A stretch of 64,000 nucleotides of DNA. It comes from Puccinia triticina. Lineage: Eukaryota > Basidiomycota > Pucciniomycetes > Pucciniales > Pucciniaceae. Shown here piece by piece: positions 1-11,699 of this stretch (position 1 is its first letter; the number at the start of each line of letters is the position of its first letter). Where the stretch lies: the NCBI RefSeq assembly GCF_026914185.1, contig NC_070575.1:1922001-1986000 (forward strand). The letters are read 5' to 3'. The position numbers and the translations under genes are program-made. The notes beneath the pieces were generated by a model. The model was not told the origin of the DNA, searched no databases, and saw only the letters and a list, made by a program, of their open reading frames with translations.

Positions 1-2117
1 TTGAGCTTCATAGATTTAGCAGTGAGTACTAATCCAAGTTTATGTGCAAGAGTTTCAGGAATAATGTTGACCATAGAGCTAGTATCCAAGAGTGCTTGAT
101 GTTTCTCTCCTCCAATAGTGATGGTGATGTATCCAAGGGGGCAGGAGTAGTGAGTAGTGGGTTGCTCCTGTGCTGGTTCTTCTCCATCCTCCATGTCTGT
201 GAAGTTTGCTGATTTGACACCATCCAATGGGACCCTTCTGTTGGTTATCTTCTTCCTGATACAGTCAGTAACTCCTGGTGATATAGCAAAGATTTCTCCA
301 AAGGCCAACTCCATCTTTCCTGCAGTCAACATCCTACTAGCCACTTCCTCCTCAATTCCTGGGTACTCCTTGGCCAAAGTCTTTTCCAAATAGGTCTTCT
401 TAACTGGTTTGTCCTTAGGTGCAGTGGTTGAATCCTTGTCCTTATCCTGGAATCTGACTTGAGGGGAGCCTTTTGAAGTAGGGGATTTGGAAGCACTAGG
501 AGTAGGGGGCTGTGTCATGTGAAGTAATTCCTCTGTATCCATGTCCATTAGGTCCTGTTTCTCCTTCCTGATCCTTTTGTCTGACTTGGCTGGTTCCTCC
601 TCATCCTGATCCTTAGAGTTGTTTCTGGTCCTCTTTCCAAGGTCTGCTTCATAACTGTGGGTTTGATAATAGGCTGGGTCCTCCTCTAGTTGGCCAAAAG
701 AAGATGTGAGCTTAGTTTTAGAGTACTCTTCCACTGGGGTTCTGATTGGTCTGCTTGGAATCCAGGGAATAACTGATTTGTCTGGAAGTCTGTAATCTCT
801 GCCATCCTTGATAACAGCACCACTAGACATGTCCTGGGCAAGTTGAGAGCAGCTGTTGGTTCCATGGGTTTCCTTATGACAATAATAGCATTTGAATGGC
901 CAGGTCCTAGCAGGTTTGTCCATGTGGGGAGGTAGTCCTTTGCCAGCAGTGAGGGATGCAAGTTGTTTGGTAAGGAGTTCCACTTGTTTGTCCAGAGAAA
1001 TAGAAGCAGTAGGAGCAGTTCACTGAGTAGCAGGTGTGGGTTTGAAGGTCCTAGGTGAGTTGTCCAAAGTGAATTTCTCTTCTGCCCTCCATTCAGTCCT
1101 TCTGTTGACCACTGATCTTGAGTAAACTTCCTGGTGAATGTAGGTAAGAAGAGTTTCAGTGTCTGGCAAGATATCACCTCCATCCTTTGAGGCTAGCATT
1201 TGATTGTCCCTCATCAAGCTCCTAGTAACTCTTTGATCCAGATCCTTGTGAAGAGTTTCTAAAAGAAGGTGTCTGAATTCCTCCAGGCTGGTACTGTACC
1301 CCATTCTTACCAAGTAGTGAGTGATGGTTTCAAACTTGTTTCTGAATGTGTTGAAGGTTTCCAAGGTGCTGATTCCTCCATCCTGGGCAGATTTGTAGAC
1401 TAGTTTCCTGAGATCCTCCCTGGTATATCTGACCAATGGCTGAGAAGTTCCAAACCTGGTGAGTAGCTGTTTCTTCAGGGTTTCCCAATCCAAGTTTTCA
1501 TGGCCTGACATGTCTTCCACTTCATCCTTAAGGTCCAACCCTTTGATAAAAGCAATGATTTGTCCAGCCAGTTCCTTAGAGTTAGCACCATCATCTCTTC
1601 CAGCACTTTCATACCTTCTAATGAACTTCTCCACAGGCATGTTGGTTCCATCAAAGAAGAGCTCTTTGTCCATGGGTTTGATCTTTACTCCTCTGCTGAC
1701 AGGATCCTCATACCTAGGCATAGCTGGTTCCCTATTTAAAAAGTGAGTGTTGGACCTGGTAGAGTGTGTTGAGTCATCCCTTTGGCGCTGGAACCTGGGA
1801 AAGCGGGGTGGTGGTGCATTTGAATCTTCTGAATTTTCTGAAAGCTGATTGGTATCTCTATATCCTGTGTATCTAGGGATACTGGAAGTCTGAGGTCCAG
1901 GTGGAGGTCTGTAAGAACTGGAGTTGACTTGTGGAGTAGAAGAACCCTGGGGATCTGGAGCATTGGAAGAAGGTTGATAACCTGGACCATTGGGAGGAAC
2001 CTGAGTCTGACCAGTGTTGGAAGTGGTGGAGTCCTGAACTGCAGCATTACTGGATGGATCCACTGGAGGGTAAAGACTGGGAGCAACATTGGTGTTGGGA
2101 GATCCTTGGGCAGACAT
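1..2117 (-). CDS. Gag-protease of a Ty3-like LTR retrotransposon (partial, internal TGA)
   Basis: The reading frame runs from ATG at 2117 down to the window edge. The first 365 codons are a Pro/Ser/Gln-rich N-terminus followed by a retrotransposon gag core (about residues 145-260). A TGA at 1022-1020 interrupts it, but the same frame then stays open to position 3. After the stop come a zinc knuckle of CX2CX4HX4C form (CYYCHKETHGTNSC, about 895-855) and a retropepsin motif ALLDTGS (about 95-75). Gag packages element RNA and the protease matures the polyprotein. The rest of pol lies outside the window. The TGA could be a nonsense mutation or a gag/pro readthrough site; I cannot tell which. Ty3 rather than copia is inferred from the protease style and gag, without RT in view. 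Confidence 0.75.
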
Positions 2118-2301
2118 GATTGAAGCAGATAAGTTTACTCTAAATCTGAAGGGTGTTGAAGGTTGATAGTGGAGATGCTGATAGTGTTACTGTTGGTTGA
2201 AGTTGATTCTAAAAACAGGCTGCCTTCCTGACTAATGCTGAGGGGATGAGAGTAACACTAAGAAAAAGAAGAAAAAAAGGTGTGGCTGATTTCTGCTTGA
2301 T

Positions 2302-3315
2302 TGTCAGCCTTAGAGTCAACACAGTTGACCTAAAACTGCCTTTTATCTCCATTTTATGCCTAAATGTGCTCATATCTTTTTAACCTTACAACATAAGGTT
2401 GTTTTGACTTCAGATTCTGATTTTTCATGCAATTTTGACCCTAGTGTTCACTGATCACTTTACAATATCTCTACTCCTTCATAGAGTTTGTGGTTTGTGA
2501 CACACATGCGCAGCAGAGCCGTGTAGTCGCGCCTGAGCACTCCCAACCACATGTACATGTGTGATTATGTCATCCAACTTTGAAAATTTTCGAAGTCAGG
2601 ATCCCCCATGCAGCTGGAGGATCCACAGACTTCAGCACACCAGAACCACCACCCAGATAACCCCAGGATCACCACCAAAGAGCCTACTCTACTCCCAGTA
2701 TACCTACCGTCACAGGCGCCTAGGATATTGACAGTAAGTAACCTCTTTCACTGAACCTTGATTATCTCAGAGGTACAACTCTGTGTCTTGCTTGATCTGC
2801 CTTTTCTTCTTGCTTTGCCTCCTCCTTGATCACAGGGCTGTCCCTCCAATTCTACAGGCCTTTGCCTCTATCTTGATCACAGGGCTGTCCCTTCAATTCT
2901 ACAGGCCTTTGCCTCTATCTTGATCACAGGGCTGTCCCTTATAATCACTTGGCCTTTGCCTCAAAATCTAGGTTGCAGGGCTGTCCCTCAGGTTTCCCAT
3001 TAAGAACCTTGACTGTCCAGAGAGAAGTCTAAAAAACTGTGGCTGGATTAAACTTATCTAATCCAGATACCCTCCTGAGAGGAAGCTGTAGCACTTCTAG
3101 CACAGATTAGCAGCACTCTTCTGAAGAGTAGCATTGCCAGTGGACGTGCATTCCCACTAGAATAACCTAGTACTTCTCTTCTATCTTATCCTGCTTGGTT
3201 TCTTTCTCTCTCTTTCTCTTTTTCTCTTACAGTTGTATTTTCTTTATCCCAAGAAATCAAACTGTTGTCCCCCATTTCTTGTGTCCTGCTGTCACTATAG
3301 AGACTCAGGCTCACA
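2302..3315 (+). repeat. 5' LTR of the gag-only element
   Basis: Direct repeat of 6657-7670, with TG...CA termini. It contains a three-copy tandem repeat of about 47 bp (2826-2966, each starting TTGATCACAGGGCTGTCCC) and a T/C-rich end. A GTAAGT near 2733 and a TTACAG near 3231 could serve as splice donor and acceptor of a leader intron. A related but shorter solo LTR lies at 59214-59949. Confidence 0.93.
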
Positions 3316-3317
3316 AT

Positions 3318-3334
3318 TGGGGGCCTCATCGGGA
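3318..3334 (+). other. Candidate primer binding site
   Basis: The sequence TGGGGGCCTCATCGGGA starts three bases after the LTR end. It begins with the TGG expected for pairing to a tRNA CCA end and resembles primer sites complementary to tRNA-Pro. Position and TGG start are seen; the tRNA identity is inferred. Confidence 0.5.
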
Positions 3335-3801
3335 ATATTCCTCATCTTTTCATAATTCTAGACTGCTTAAAAGCCAAAGGACTGATCATCCTGATTAAAT
3401 CAAACAAAAAACTCTTAAAATTTCGAAAATTCACTAAGAAAATCTTTCTACATATCCTACTAATGTCAAAATTCTCTCCAAAAACATCCTAAAATTGATT
3501 CTATATTGATAAATTTCCTAACTGAACCCTTGAAAAAAAAAATTTACACCCTGTGTACTTGTGAAAGTGCAGAATTGCGACTCCTCCGCACCGCTATTTA
3601 CCCTTTTGTCGGACTTATTCCCCATTGCATTGTCTATATCTTCGAAACAAGAAGAGATAAAAAAATCTAAATACGCTCGAAAGATTCCTCGGCTTCTTAT
3701 CTATAATTCCCGATATAGACCGCAAAAAGTTGTCAAACGCCGCAGGACAGCGCAGAGGAAGAAAACATCTGAGCTGATTGATATGCCTCCGCCCCTCAGA
3801 G

Positions 3802-6546
3802 ATGGCCGAGATATCTCAACCAAGCAACACCTCCGTTACAAACTTAGCCCTGCCGCCGAAGAGAGGCTTCAAAGATGTAGAGACAGCCTTGCTTATGGTC
3901 AACAAGGATCTATTGGTCTTTGCGGAAGGGAAACCCCTCCCGCAAGAAACGGTAATCTCATTAGCCCTGTACAACTCGAGAGCCACGTCCATGGCCATGG
4001 AGTCGAATCAATTCACTCCCATCCCTCTTCAGGTGGAGCAAGAGACGGCGAGTGCAGCGGAGAACTGCCCAAGAGCAAGCTACAAGGAGCTGCTCAGCCG
4101 TTTGTTCGTGACCAGTTCTACAGCCACCCCTCACAAAAGCTTACAAACAAAAGCCTCCCCAGACCCATCCCAGCCTAGCTATAGCTCCGCACCCCAGCCA
4201 CCCGCCCTTGATGGCTACACCGACGCCAGAGCCGCCGGATTTTTAACACCGAGCGTACTGAGTAGATTACCGGGATCCTACCCACTCCTCCGACCGGCCG
4301 CTTCAGCGCGCGCTCCCGCCGCCGCTGCAACAGCAAATAGCAAGATGCCATCCAGCTTCTACACAGCTCGATGCGAACCTAGCGTCGCGACACCATCCCT
4401 ACAAGCGCCAGGACGCGAACTACCAACAACATCAACCTTCTTATCCGCACGCCGAAGTGCTGCACGCGGGCAGACAGACCCAAGCCCCTTCGCGCGGCTT
4501 GAGAGGATCCGGGAGAAACAGGAATCTTCCCATGGCGGACACCAATCAAATCCTCAATGTAGGGGATTTCTATATGAGACTCACTCAAACTACAGGGAGG
4601 GACAACAAGAGAGGCAGAGGCAGAAGCACTCCTCATTAAGTTCAGCCTCTCCCATTGGTTTAAGTTTAGACCTAGAAAATCCCTGTAGGCCCTCTAGTAG
4701 AGAATTATTTCTAAATACCTTGAATGATAACTTATCCAATAATGGCCCCTTGTTGCTAGAAGGAAAATTAAAAGTACTCTTCTCTAAATTCCTGTCTGAG
4801 TTATCTGAAAATTTTGAAACCATCCCAGGTAACTTGTTAGAATCTTGCGTCCATAACTTCAAAGAAGTACTGAATTTTTCAATCATAGACTTCTTTAGAG
4901 AGGAATTTATGCCCCAATTGCTTGATCAATTCCTGAACCAAGTGGGAGACTGTGCCAAAGAAAGACCACCTGGGAACACAAATGAGTTAGAACAATTGAG
5001 AAAACTCATTGAGGAGAAGCTGGAAGGTGTCCAAGAGAAACTGGAAGGAGTAAAAGACCTTATTCTAGTCAATGAAGCCCAATGCCACTCCAACATGGAC
5101 ACACTTGGTAAGAACTTAGATGATATGGAAGACAAAATGCATCACAAGCTTTCTTCTTTAGAAAACAAAATGAGTGATCTTCAAGCTAATGGTCATAACA
5201 GGTTTGAGCAAAGTATGAGAAGATTTAGTGATATTTCTTCTGTGGTATATCAAACCAATACCAAGTTAGAAAGTTTCATTGCACCTGCTAATAGGGATTG
5301 TCCTCCTCATCTTAATTATAATAACCCATTACTTAATGTGCAGAGTGAGAGTAATCACAATCAAAGCAATCAGAGAAAGCCTTCCCAATATAATTCTCAA
5401 AAACCTCCACATGCCATGGACAATACTCCTCTACCTGACCCCCACAAATCTGCTAGAGTCAATTCCTCCAAGTCAGCTAGCAATGATGATAATCTAATTA
5501 CCAATGATGAATTCCCTTATATTGATCATGGATCAATTGATTCTGACATGAGGAAAGAGTTGTGGAAAGGCATACCAAAGAATAGTGACTGGGAGAAGTT
5601 CTCAGGAGAATTGCCATACAACCATGAGTTATGGATTAAGAACACAGATATTTTTGTCAGAGATTACTTAATGTTGGACAGCATGATAATCAGCAGGTTG
5701 ACCATTCTTCTTACTGACACTGCTAGAAATTGGTACCTTGGACTCAGAGATAAATATGGGAACAAATCTTGGGCATGGTGGAAAAATGCCATTAGAAATA
5801 AGTTTGGTACTGAAAACTGGAAATGGAGAATGCAAGAAGAATTTGAGAATGACCACTTTGATTATGATGGTAGAAAAGTCCACAAATGGTTTGGAACCCA
5901 AAGAGAAAGGCTCAGAGCTTATCAGCCTGAACTCAGTGATTATCTCATCTGTGAGAAGATCTTGAAACAGTGTCCTGGCAACCTTGAGCATGCTGTTAAG
6001 AGCAGATACAAGAAAGATGCTACTGAGATGAACTTTGAAGACATGGTTATAATTGTTGAGGAAGTCATAGACAGAGTTATGAAAAGCAATAAACCTGTAG
6101 CCAACAACTATACCAATCCAAATAGAAACAATTGGAAAAATACCTCAGCAGTTGATAAAGCTGAAAATCCAATTGACTCTTTTGCAAGAAGGAACCCTGT
6201 CCCAGATCCAGAAAAAGAAAAACTCATTTGCCATTTTTGCAAACAAACAGGTCACTTTTCTAGAGAATGTCCCAGAACAAGAAGTGAGTTACATAATGTA
6301 GGTACGTATTCTGATGATGACTCCAAGAATAAGAAAGACAAAGAAGTAGACTCCAATCAAAAGGAAGAATCTGAGTTGGATGATGAAGAAGACAATCATA
6401 GAAACAACCACATGAGCCTAGCCATGGAACAGGAGAATCTTTCCAATTATGATCCCCTGATTGACTTCAACTTTGGAACATATGCAGTTGAATGTGAAAC
6501 CCAAGCAGAGACCCATCAGCCCCAGACTTGGGATAATTTCTGCTGA
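3802..6546 (+). CDS. gag: Gag protein of the gag-only element
   Basis: A single open frame of 914 residues from ATG 3802 (the frame is also open for eight codons upstream without another ATG). The N-terminal third is Pro/Ser/Ala-rich and low complexity. Residues about 390-480 form a likely coiled coil with EKLEGVQEKLEGVKDL heptads. A retrotransposon-gag core follows at about 595-760 (WEKFSGELPYNHELWIKN). A CX2CX4HX4C zinc knuckle (CHFCKQTGHFSREC) lies at about 810-823, then an acidic tail. It should form the capsid and bind RNA. At this length with no stops it looks functional. GC-rich codon use at 4200-4500 contrasts with AT-rich use after 4650, so the N-terminal part may have a different origin. 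A second open frame (3561-4178) overlaps the start and I regard it as incidental. Confidence 0.88.
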   Translation: MAEISQPSNTSVTNLALPPKRGFKDVETALLMVNKDLLVFAEGKPLPQETVISLALYNSRATSMAMESNQFTPIPLQVEQETASAAENCPRASYKELLSRLFVTSSTATPHKSLQTKASPDPSQPSYSSAPQPPALDGYTDARAAGFLTPSVLSRLPGSYPLLRPAASARAPAAAATANSKMPSSFYTARCEPSVATPSLQAPGRELPTTSTFLSARRSAARGQTDPSPFARLERIREKQESSHGGHQSNPQCRGFLYETHSNYREGQQERQRQKHSSLSSASPIGLSLDLENPCRPSSRELFLNTLNDNLSNNGPLLLEGKLKVLFSKFLSELSENFETIPGNLLESCVHNFKEVLNFSIIDFFREEFMPQLLDQFLNQVGDCAKERPPGNTNELEQLRKLIEEKLEGVQEKLEGVKDLILVNEAQCHSNMDTLGKNLDDMEDKMHHKLSSLENKMSDLQANGHNRFEQSMRRFSDISSVVYQTNTKLESFIAPANRDCPPHLNYNNPLLNVQSESNHNQSNQRKPSQYNSQKPPHAMDNTPLPDPHKSARVNSSKSASNDDNLITNDEFPYIDHGSIDSDMRKELWKGIPKNSDWEKFSGELPYNHELWIKNTDIFVRDYLMLDSMIISRLTILLTDTARNWYLGLRDKYGNKSWAWWKNAIRNKFGTENWKWRMQEEFENDHFDYDGRKVHKWFGTQRERLRAYQPELSDYLICEKILKQCPGNLEHAVKSRYKKDATEMNFEDMVIIVEEVIDRVMKSNKPVANNYTNPNRNNWKNTSAVDKAENPIDSFARRNPVPDPEKEKLICHFCKQTGHFSRECPRTRSELHNVGTYSDDDSKNKKDKEVDSNQKEESELDDEEDNHRNNHMSLAMEQENLSNYDPLIDFNFGTYAVECETQAETHQPQTWDNFC

Positions 6547-6656
6547 ACATCTCAAGTGAAGATGCATACATCCTGTAAGGAGGCCCAGGAGTGTGAAAGT
6601 TTCTACCTTCTTGGTTTTATTTCTTATGGAAATCAAACCTCTTTGGTGGTAGGGAA

Positions 6657-7670
6657 TGTCAGCCTTAGAGTCAACACAGTTGACCTAAAACTGCCTTTTA
6701 TCTCCATTTTATGCCTAAATGTGCTCATATCTTTTTAACCTTACAACATAAGGTTGTTTTGACTTCAGATTCTGATTTTTCATGCAATTTTGACCCTAGT
6801 GTTCACTGATCACTTTACAATATCTCTACTCCTTCATAGAGTTTGTGGTTTGTGACACACATGCGCAGCAGAGCCGTGTAGTCGCGCCTGAGCACTCCCA
6901 ACCACATGTACATGTGTGATTATGTCATCCAACTTTGAAAATTTTCGAAGTCAGGATCCCCCATGCAGCTGGAGGATCCACAGACTTCAGCACACCAGAA
7001 CCACCACCCAGATAACCCCAGGATCACCACCAAAGAGCCTACTCTACTCCCAGTATACCTACCGTCACAGGCGCCTAGGATATTGACAGTAAGTAACCTC
7101 TTTCACTGAACCTTGATTATCTCAGAGGTACAACTCTGTGTCTTGCTTGATCTGCCTTTTCTTCTTGCTTTGCCTCCTCCTTGATCACAGGGCTGTCCCT
7201 CCAATTCTACAGGCCTTTGCCTCTATCTTGATCACAGGGCTGTCCCTTCAATTCTACAGGCCTTTGCCTCTATCTTGATCACAGGGCTGTCCCTTATAAT
7301 CACTTGGCCTTTGCCTCAAAATCTAGGTTGCAGGGCTGTCCCTCAGGTTTCCCATTAAGAACCTTGACTGTCCAGAGAGAAGTCTAAAAAACTGTGGCTG
7401 GATTAAACTTATCTAATCCAGATACCCTCCTGAGAGGAAGCTGTAGCACTTCTAGCACAGATTAGCAGCACTCTTCTGAAGAGTAGCATTGCCAGTGGAC
7501 GTGCATTCCCACTAGAATAACCTAGTACTTCTCTTCTATCTTATCCTGCTTGGTTTCTTTCTCTCTCTTTCTCTTTTTCTCTTACAGTTGTATTTTCTTT
7601 ATCCCAAGAAATCAAACTGTTGTCCCCCATTTCTTGTGTCCTGCTGTCACTATAGAGACTCAGGCTCACA
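6657..7670 (+). repeat. 3' LTR of the gag-only element
   Basis: Direct repeat of 2302-3315, same length and apparently identical by eye. Followed by the target duplication TTGAT at 7671-7675. The internal 47-bp tandem repeat is at 7181-7321. Confidence 0.93.
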
Positions 7671-8479
7671 TTGATCTTAAGAGCTAGTACTATGAGCTTT
7701 AACTACTGACTACTGAGGGTAAGAGAGTTGGAGGAGTGATGAGAGTGGGGAATGCAATGGCAAGGTTTAATGGCAAGGGGTTGATGAGAATGGGCACTTA
7801 TAATTTCTGTATCTAAAATTATCTATCAATTCTGCATGAGGTACAAGTGAGGGGGGAAAGACAGTTCTTATATGAAGGAAGGATGAGCACAGACAATGAG
7901 GAGTTCTGGCTATGAGAATGAAGGTTGTACAAATGAGGAAATGTGATGTGAACATAGTAACAGTATGTAATGATGAGCAATGCTGAAAGGGGAATGCTAG
8001 TTATGGGAATAAAAGAATGTACTAATGGGGAAGAGTGATGAGAACATAGTAACTACTTGTAATGATGAGCACTACTGAAAGAGGTAAGCACAGATCCAAT
8101 GATGTAAGGTGTACAATAGGCATAGTACATAATAAGAAATGTATGTAAAGAGTTTAGTATGTGAGAATAAATATGTAAAAGGAATTTACTGTAATGATTC
8201 AAGTAGGTTACTAATGAAATGAGTATTGTAACTAATGAAGAATGTAGGTTGTCTGTAAGTCTTATATCCTTTATAACTACTGAACCATTGAAGATAAGGG
8301 GGTACTATGTATGAGTGACTATAGGTAAAATTTGGCGTAGAATCTGAATATGCAATAATAATGAAGTATTTGTGAAGGGTTATGGGGGAAATGGGAAATG
8401 TAATGATGAATGTATGTAAAGAAAAGCAATAAAATACTACTTATGGTTTGGAATGGAGCACCACAACGGCTGATTTTCA
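7671..8479. other. Gene-free purine-rich low-complexity stretch
   Basis: No supported gene. The top strand is rich in A and G with loosely repeated words such as AATGATGAGCA and GTAATGATGA. It is probably upstream sequence of the Ty3-like element at 1-2117, displaced by insertion of the gag-only element. Confidence 0.5.
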
Positions 8480-11260
8480 TTTGTAAATAGTCCATTGTTC
8501 CAAAACGGGTCTTCAGATTCGAGGTTCAATAGCTCATCATACTCCAACGGTCTTGGGTGTGTACGGTCAGAAAAGAGGCGAATGAAGGTGTGGACCTGCT
8601 TGGTGTATTTATTTAAAACCTTGCGAAGTGCCTTGGCTCTTTTCCAAACAGATTCAATTAATTTCTGCTGCCCATTGGTTCCTAAATTGAATTTTGAATC
8701 ACATTAGAATGCTATGATCTACGCATATAAATGATTAGCTCACCAAGTGTTGTTTGCTCTCCTGGGAGACTGACGCAAACAAGAGGCTGTTTCTCCTCTA
8801 TCAATGCTAGGAACTTGCGGCAAAGGTCTGTTTTCAAGTACCAAATCTTAGGCAGTAGGTCCTGCTGAGGTACTTGGTTTGGCAAACCAGATGAGTTCAC
8901 TTGACATGAAAATTGATGATTCAATTAAACACAGCTTACCAGTCAAGTTTTCAAGGATAGTAGGGTCGCCGACTTTTGTTTGCTGTTCGAGGATTTGGTC
9001 TGAGAGCCGAGATGCTATATTGGCTTGGGCTGCTACTTGGGCTGCTGACAATCCTTCCCGGGACCTTTAAATTACTGGTATGAATGAAAATTGATGGAAT
9101 GAGATTAATTTGTGTACCAAACTCACCATTCTGCCTCTAGCTGCTCTTCTAAACATATAAGATGCCCAAGTTCTTTCTTCTGCTTCTCTTGATATGATCA
9201 AGTTGTTTCAAGGTGGTAGGCGCGTTCATCATCCCATTGCTGCTGGAAGAAAATGTTGGTGTAGGTGCCACCAGTTTCCAAATAAGGGTTTGGAAGTTGG
9301 TTAAGCAAATCAAGAGCATTGTGGGCCGCTTGAGTGGTCTCTGCAGCCAAGTTGAATTTACAAAGAAGCCATTTGCCTGTGATATCATGTCTGATGAGCT
9401 CTTGGCGGTGTGGATTGAAACAAGTAAGATTATCAAGAGGATAATAATGTCTTACTGGTGGTTTGATTCAGGCATGCAGCATAATATAGGGTCCTGTTGT
9501 GAACCGCCATCAAGCGGTGTAATCGAGATGATACCCGGAGTGAAGATATTAAGGGGGACAAGTTGGACCATAAACGTTCCAGCCCCTACCCATCAGATAG
9601 CCCCCATGACTTATTCAGTTGGGGGTTGTACTTCACCTGACATGACCATTTGTGTACATAGGAATGGAAAACTGATGTTCCAAACATCAAATCGGATTGC
9701 CTGTCAAAGAAAAACAACCGCTGTTGGATTTGTTGTACTCATCAGTAAGGCATATATTTAAATGAAGAAAAAATAATAGAACACTTACTTTTTTGATGTG
9801 TCTCCAGCTGGCACCCAATGTCATATAGAACACCAATCCTTGAGTGCGGGAATTCAGAAACTATCCTTCCCAGGATGGATATTGGATAATACAGTCTATG
9901 TGGCGTACAGTTCAAGAATTTAAATTTACGGTAAATAACGAACAAACCGGAAAAATACTCACTTTTCACCGGATTTGTAGACATTTGCATACAGCAGCGG
10001 GATTCTGTGTTGACAGGCCCCAGCAAACAGACCATTGTCATCACATTTCTGCCAAGTTGTGTCATCACGGGTGTCATCTGCCACTTTGTGTGCTAACGCA
10101 CAAGGATCCTGAAACAAAAATGTCTCAGCTTGGTGAAAATTGTGGTGGAGAGAAGAAAAAAGCTTACCTCAACGCCAGTTACATGCACATTGGTAGCTTC
10201 GCACAGAGCTTCACTGGTGTTGACTTTGGAGGGTGGCAAGAATGTTGGGGGGTATTGGCTGTTTGTAGGCCAGTCCTTACTAGCGTAGGCATAGTGTTGT
10301 TGCTGGTAATTCCCGTCCATAGCAATGATAAAGTCGGGCTCATTGGGATCGGATTTTACCTCATTTTCTTTGGGGCCAAAGCATCAAGGGCATTTGGATT
10401 GGAAGCCCATTTTTGTTTGTTGGTGGTTTGCAGTCCTTCCTGTAATACTTGTTCCTTCAGCATGAGTATGTGAGAATACATGTTGAAGCTTTAGGTGAAT
10501 GGCAGTCAAAAGTCTTGGCTTTTTGTTGAGCCTCGTGCAAGGAGCGGCTGTTTGTGTCAACTATCAAGAAACTTAGCAAGAGCTTTTACAAAACCTGATG
10601 TTGATACGGTTGTGGTTTGCCATAGAGTGTAGTGGAACTGAAGGAGCGGGATTGAGAAGGCAGTTCGTGGTCGTTTGGCAGAGCATGCAATGAATCCAAA
10701 ATGCAACAGCCAGATCACATCTGGTGTGCACTTGCAAAACGGAATTGTTTTGCCTTGTGTGGTGCGGTCTGCAATAAAAGGCAAGGATTGGTGGGTTAGC
10801 GGAATTTTTGAGGAAGAAAGCGCTCAAATCACACACTATAAATATCAATCAGATCCATTGAGCGGTGTGAAACCTCCTGTGGCAAGCAGCTGCATTCAAA
10901 GGGTATGTGTTCATTTGGGTATTCCCCGGTACTCCAGTTACTGCTATATGTTTGGCAGTACAGATAGGTGGCAGCCGCTTGATTTTCTATTTCAGCCCAT
11001 TCTCCAGTTTGGCGCTCTCGTGCTTTGGCATATGAACGCAGTCAGTGAAATCGTGCATGATTTAAAGCGGGCTGGAGGGCATCAAGATGGTCTTCGGCCA
11101 CGTGCTGATGTCCTGGGTCATTGCCATTGGAGAGAGCATGGGGGGCAGAATTATGAGAATGTCGATTGGATCTGTTGCGAAGTGGCCGCTGGGATCGTGG
11201 TAGCATTCCGTAACGTCTTCCTGTCTCAATGGCTGTGGCCAAACGCGCTCATTCATTTAT
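8480..11260 (-). pseudogene. KDZ-superfamily transposase, decayed
   Basis: Minus-strand exons preserve many KDZ (Kyakuja-Dileera-Zisupton) landmarks in order. They are an FCKCTPDVIWLLHFGFI segment (about 10735-10685); CP-stop-CFGP (about 10390-10375); MDGNYQQQHYAYASKDWP (about 10320) with a GTAAGC donor after it; a DPCALAHKVADDTRDDTTW exon (about 10108-9965) ending GEK; YYPISILGRIVSEFPHSR then IGVLYDIGC (about 9885-9810); and a downstream exon with FHSYVHKWSCQVKYNP and GLERLW (about 9690-9580). C-terminal helical pieces reach about 8500. These proteins are DNA-cut-and-paste transposases. In-frame stops (TGA in the CPxCFGP motif, TAG before GLERLW) make this copy inactive. The N-terminal limit is uncertain. 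I did not find its terminal inverted repeats. Confidence 0.85.
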
Positions 11261-11699
11261 AATTGTTTGCCTAGGTATGTGGGTGCGGACTTGTGTGTTT
11301 GCAAGGCTGACATGGAAAGTTGAATCAGTGGCCCACAGAGTTTGTTTAGGAGGCATTGGGCTGGTGTTGGTTTGTTGAGGCTGGCGTGGTATTAAGGCTG
11401 AGTTTCCAATGACATAGTTGTCGGGAGCACTATTCTTACTGCAGGTACTTGGGATGCGGCTGCCGCGCGAGGAGCTGCGTGCGCAGCCGCTGGCTGGGGG
11501 TCTCAAGCCGATCAGGTTGGACAACATGTAAATATGTGGCAATGTAGCAGAACCGCGGGGAACTGGTGGGAATCGGAAATTGACTACCACATCATCTGTA
11601 TAGCCCGGTCTATGCACCTATGTAGTAGTCTATATATAGGAATGTGTGATGGCCGGACTAGGGGAGAAGAAACTTGAGAACATATACTTGGTCTGCGCG

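Larger units (their letters stand above)
2302..7670 (+). mobile_element. Complete gag-only (TR-GAG-like) LTR retrotransposon
   Basis: Two direct repeats of 1014 bp (2302-3315 and 6657-7670) bound a 3.3-kb interior holding one long gag gene and no protease, RT, RNase H or integrase. Both LTRs begin TGTCAG and end CTCACA. The element is flanked by a perfect 5-bp duplication TTGAT (2297-2301 and 7671-7675). I saw no difference between the LTRs reading by eye, which implies very recent insertion. It sits about 180 bp upstream of the minus-strand gag ATG of the neighbouring Ty3-like element. It must use enzymes from another element. A short purine stretch ending at 6656 is a weak polypurine tract. 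Confidence 0.93.

Noticed and set aside
3561..4178. 205-codon frame overlapping the gag start
   Set aside because: No ATG at its start, rich in Arg/Ser/Pro, and overlaps the better-supported gag frame.
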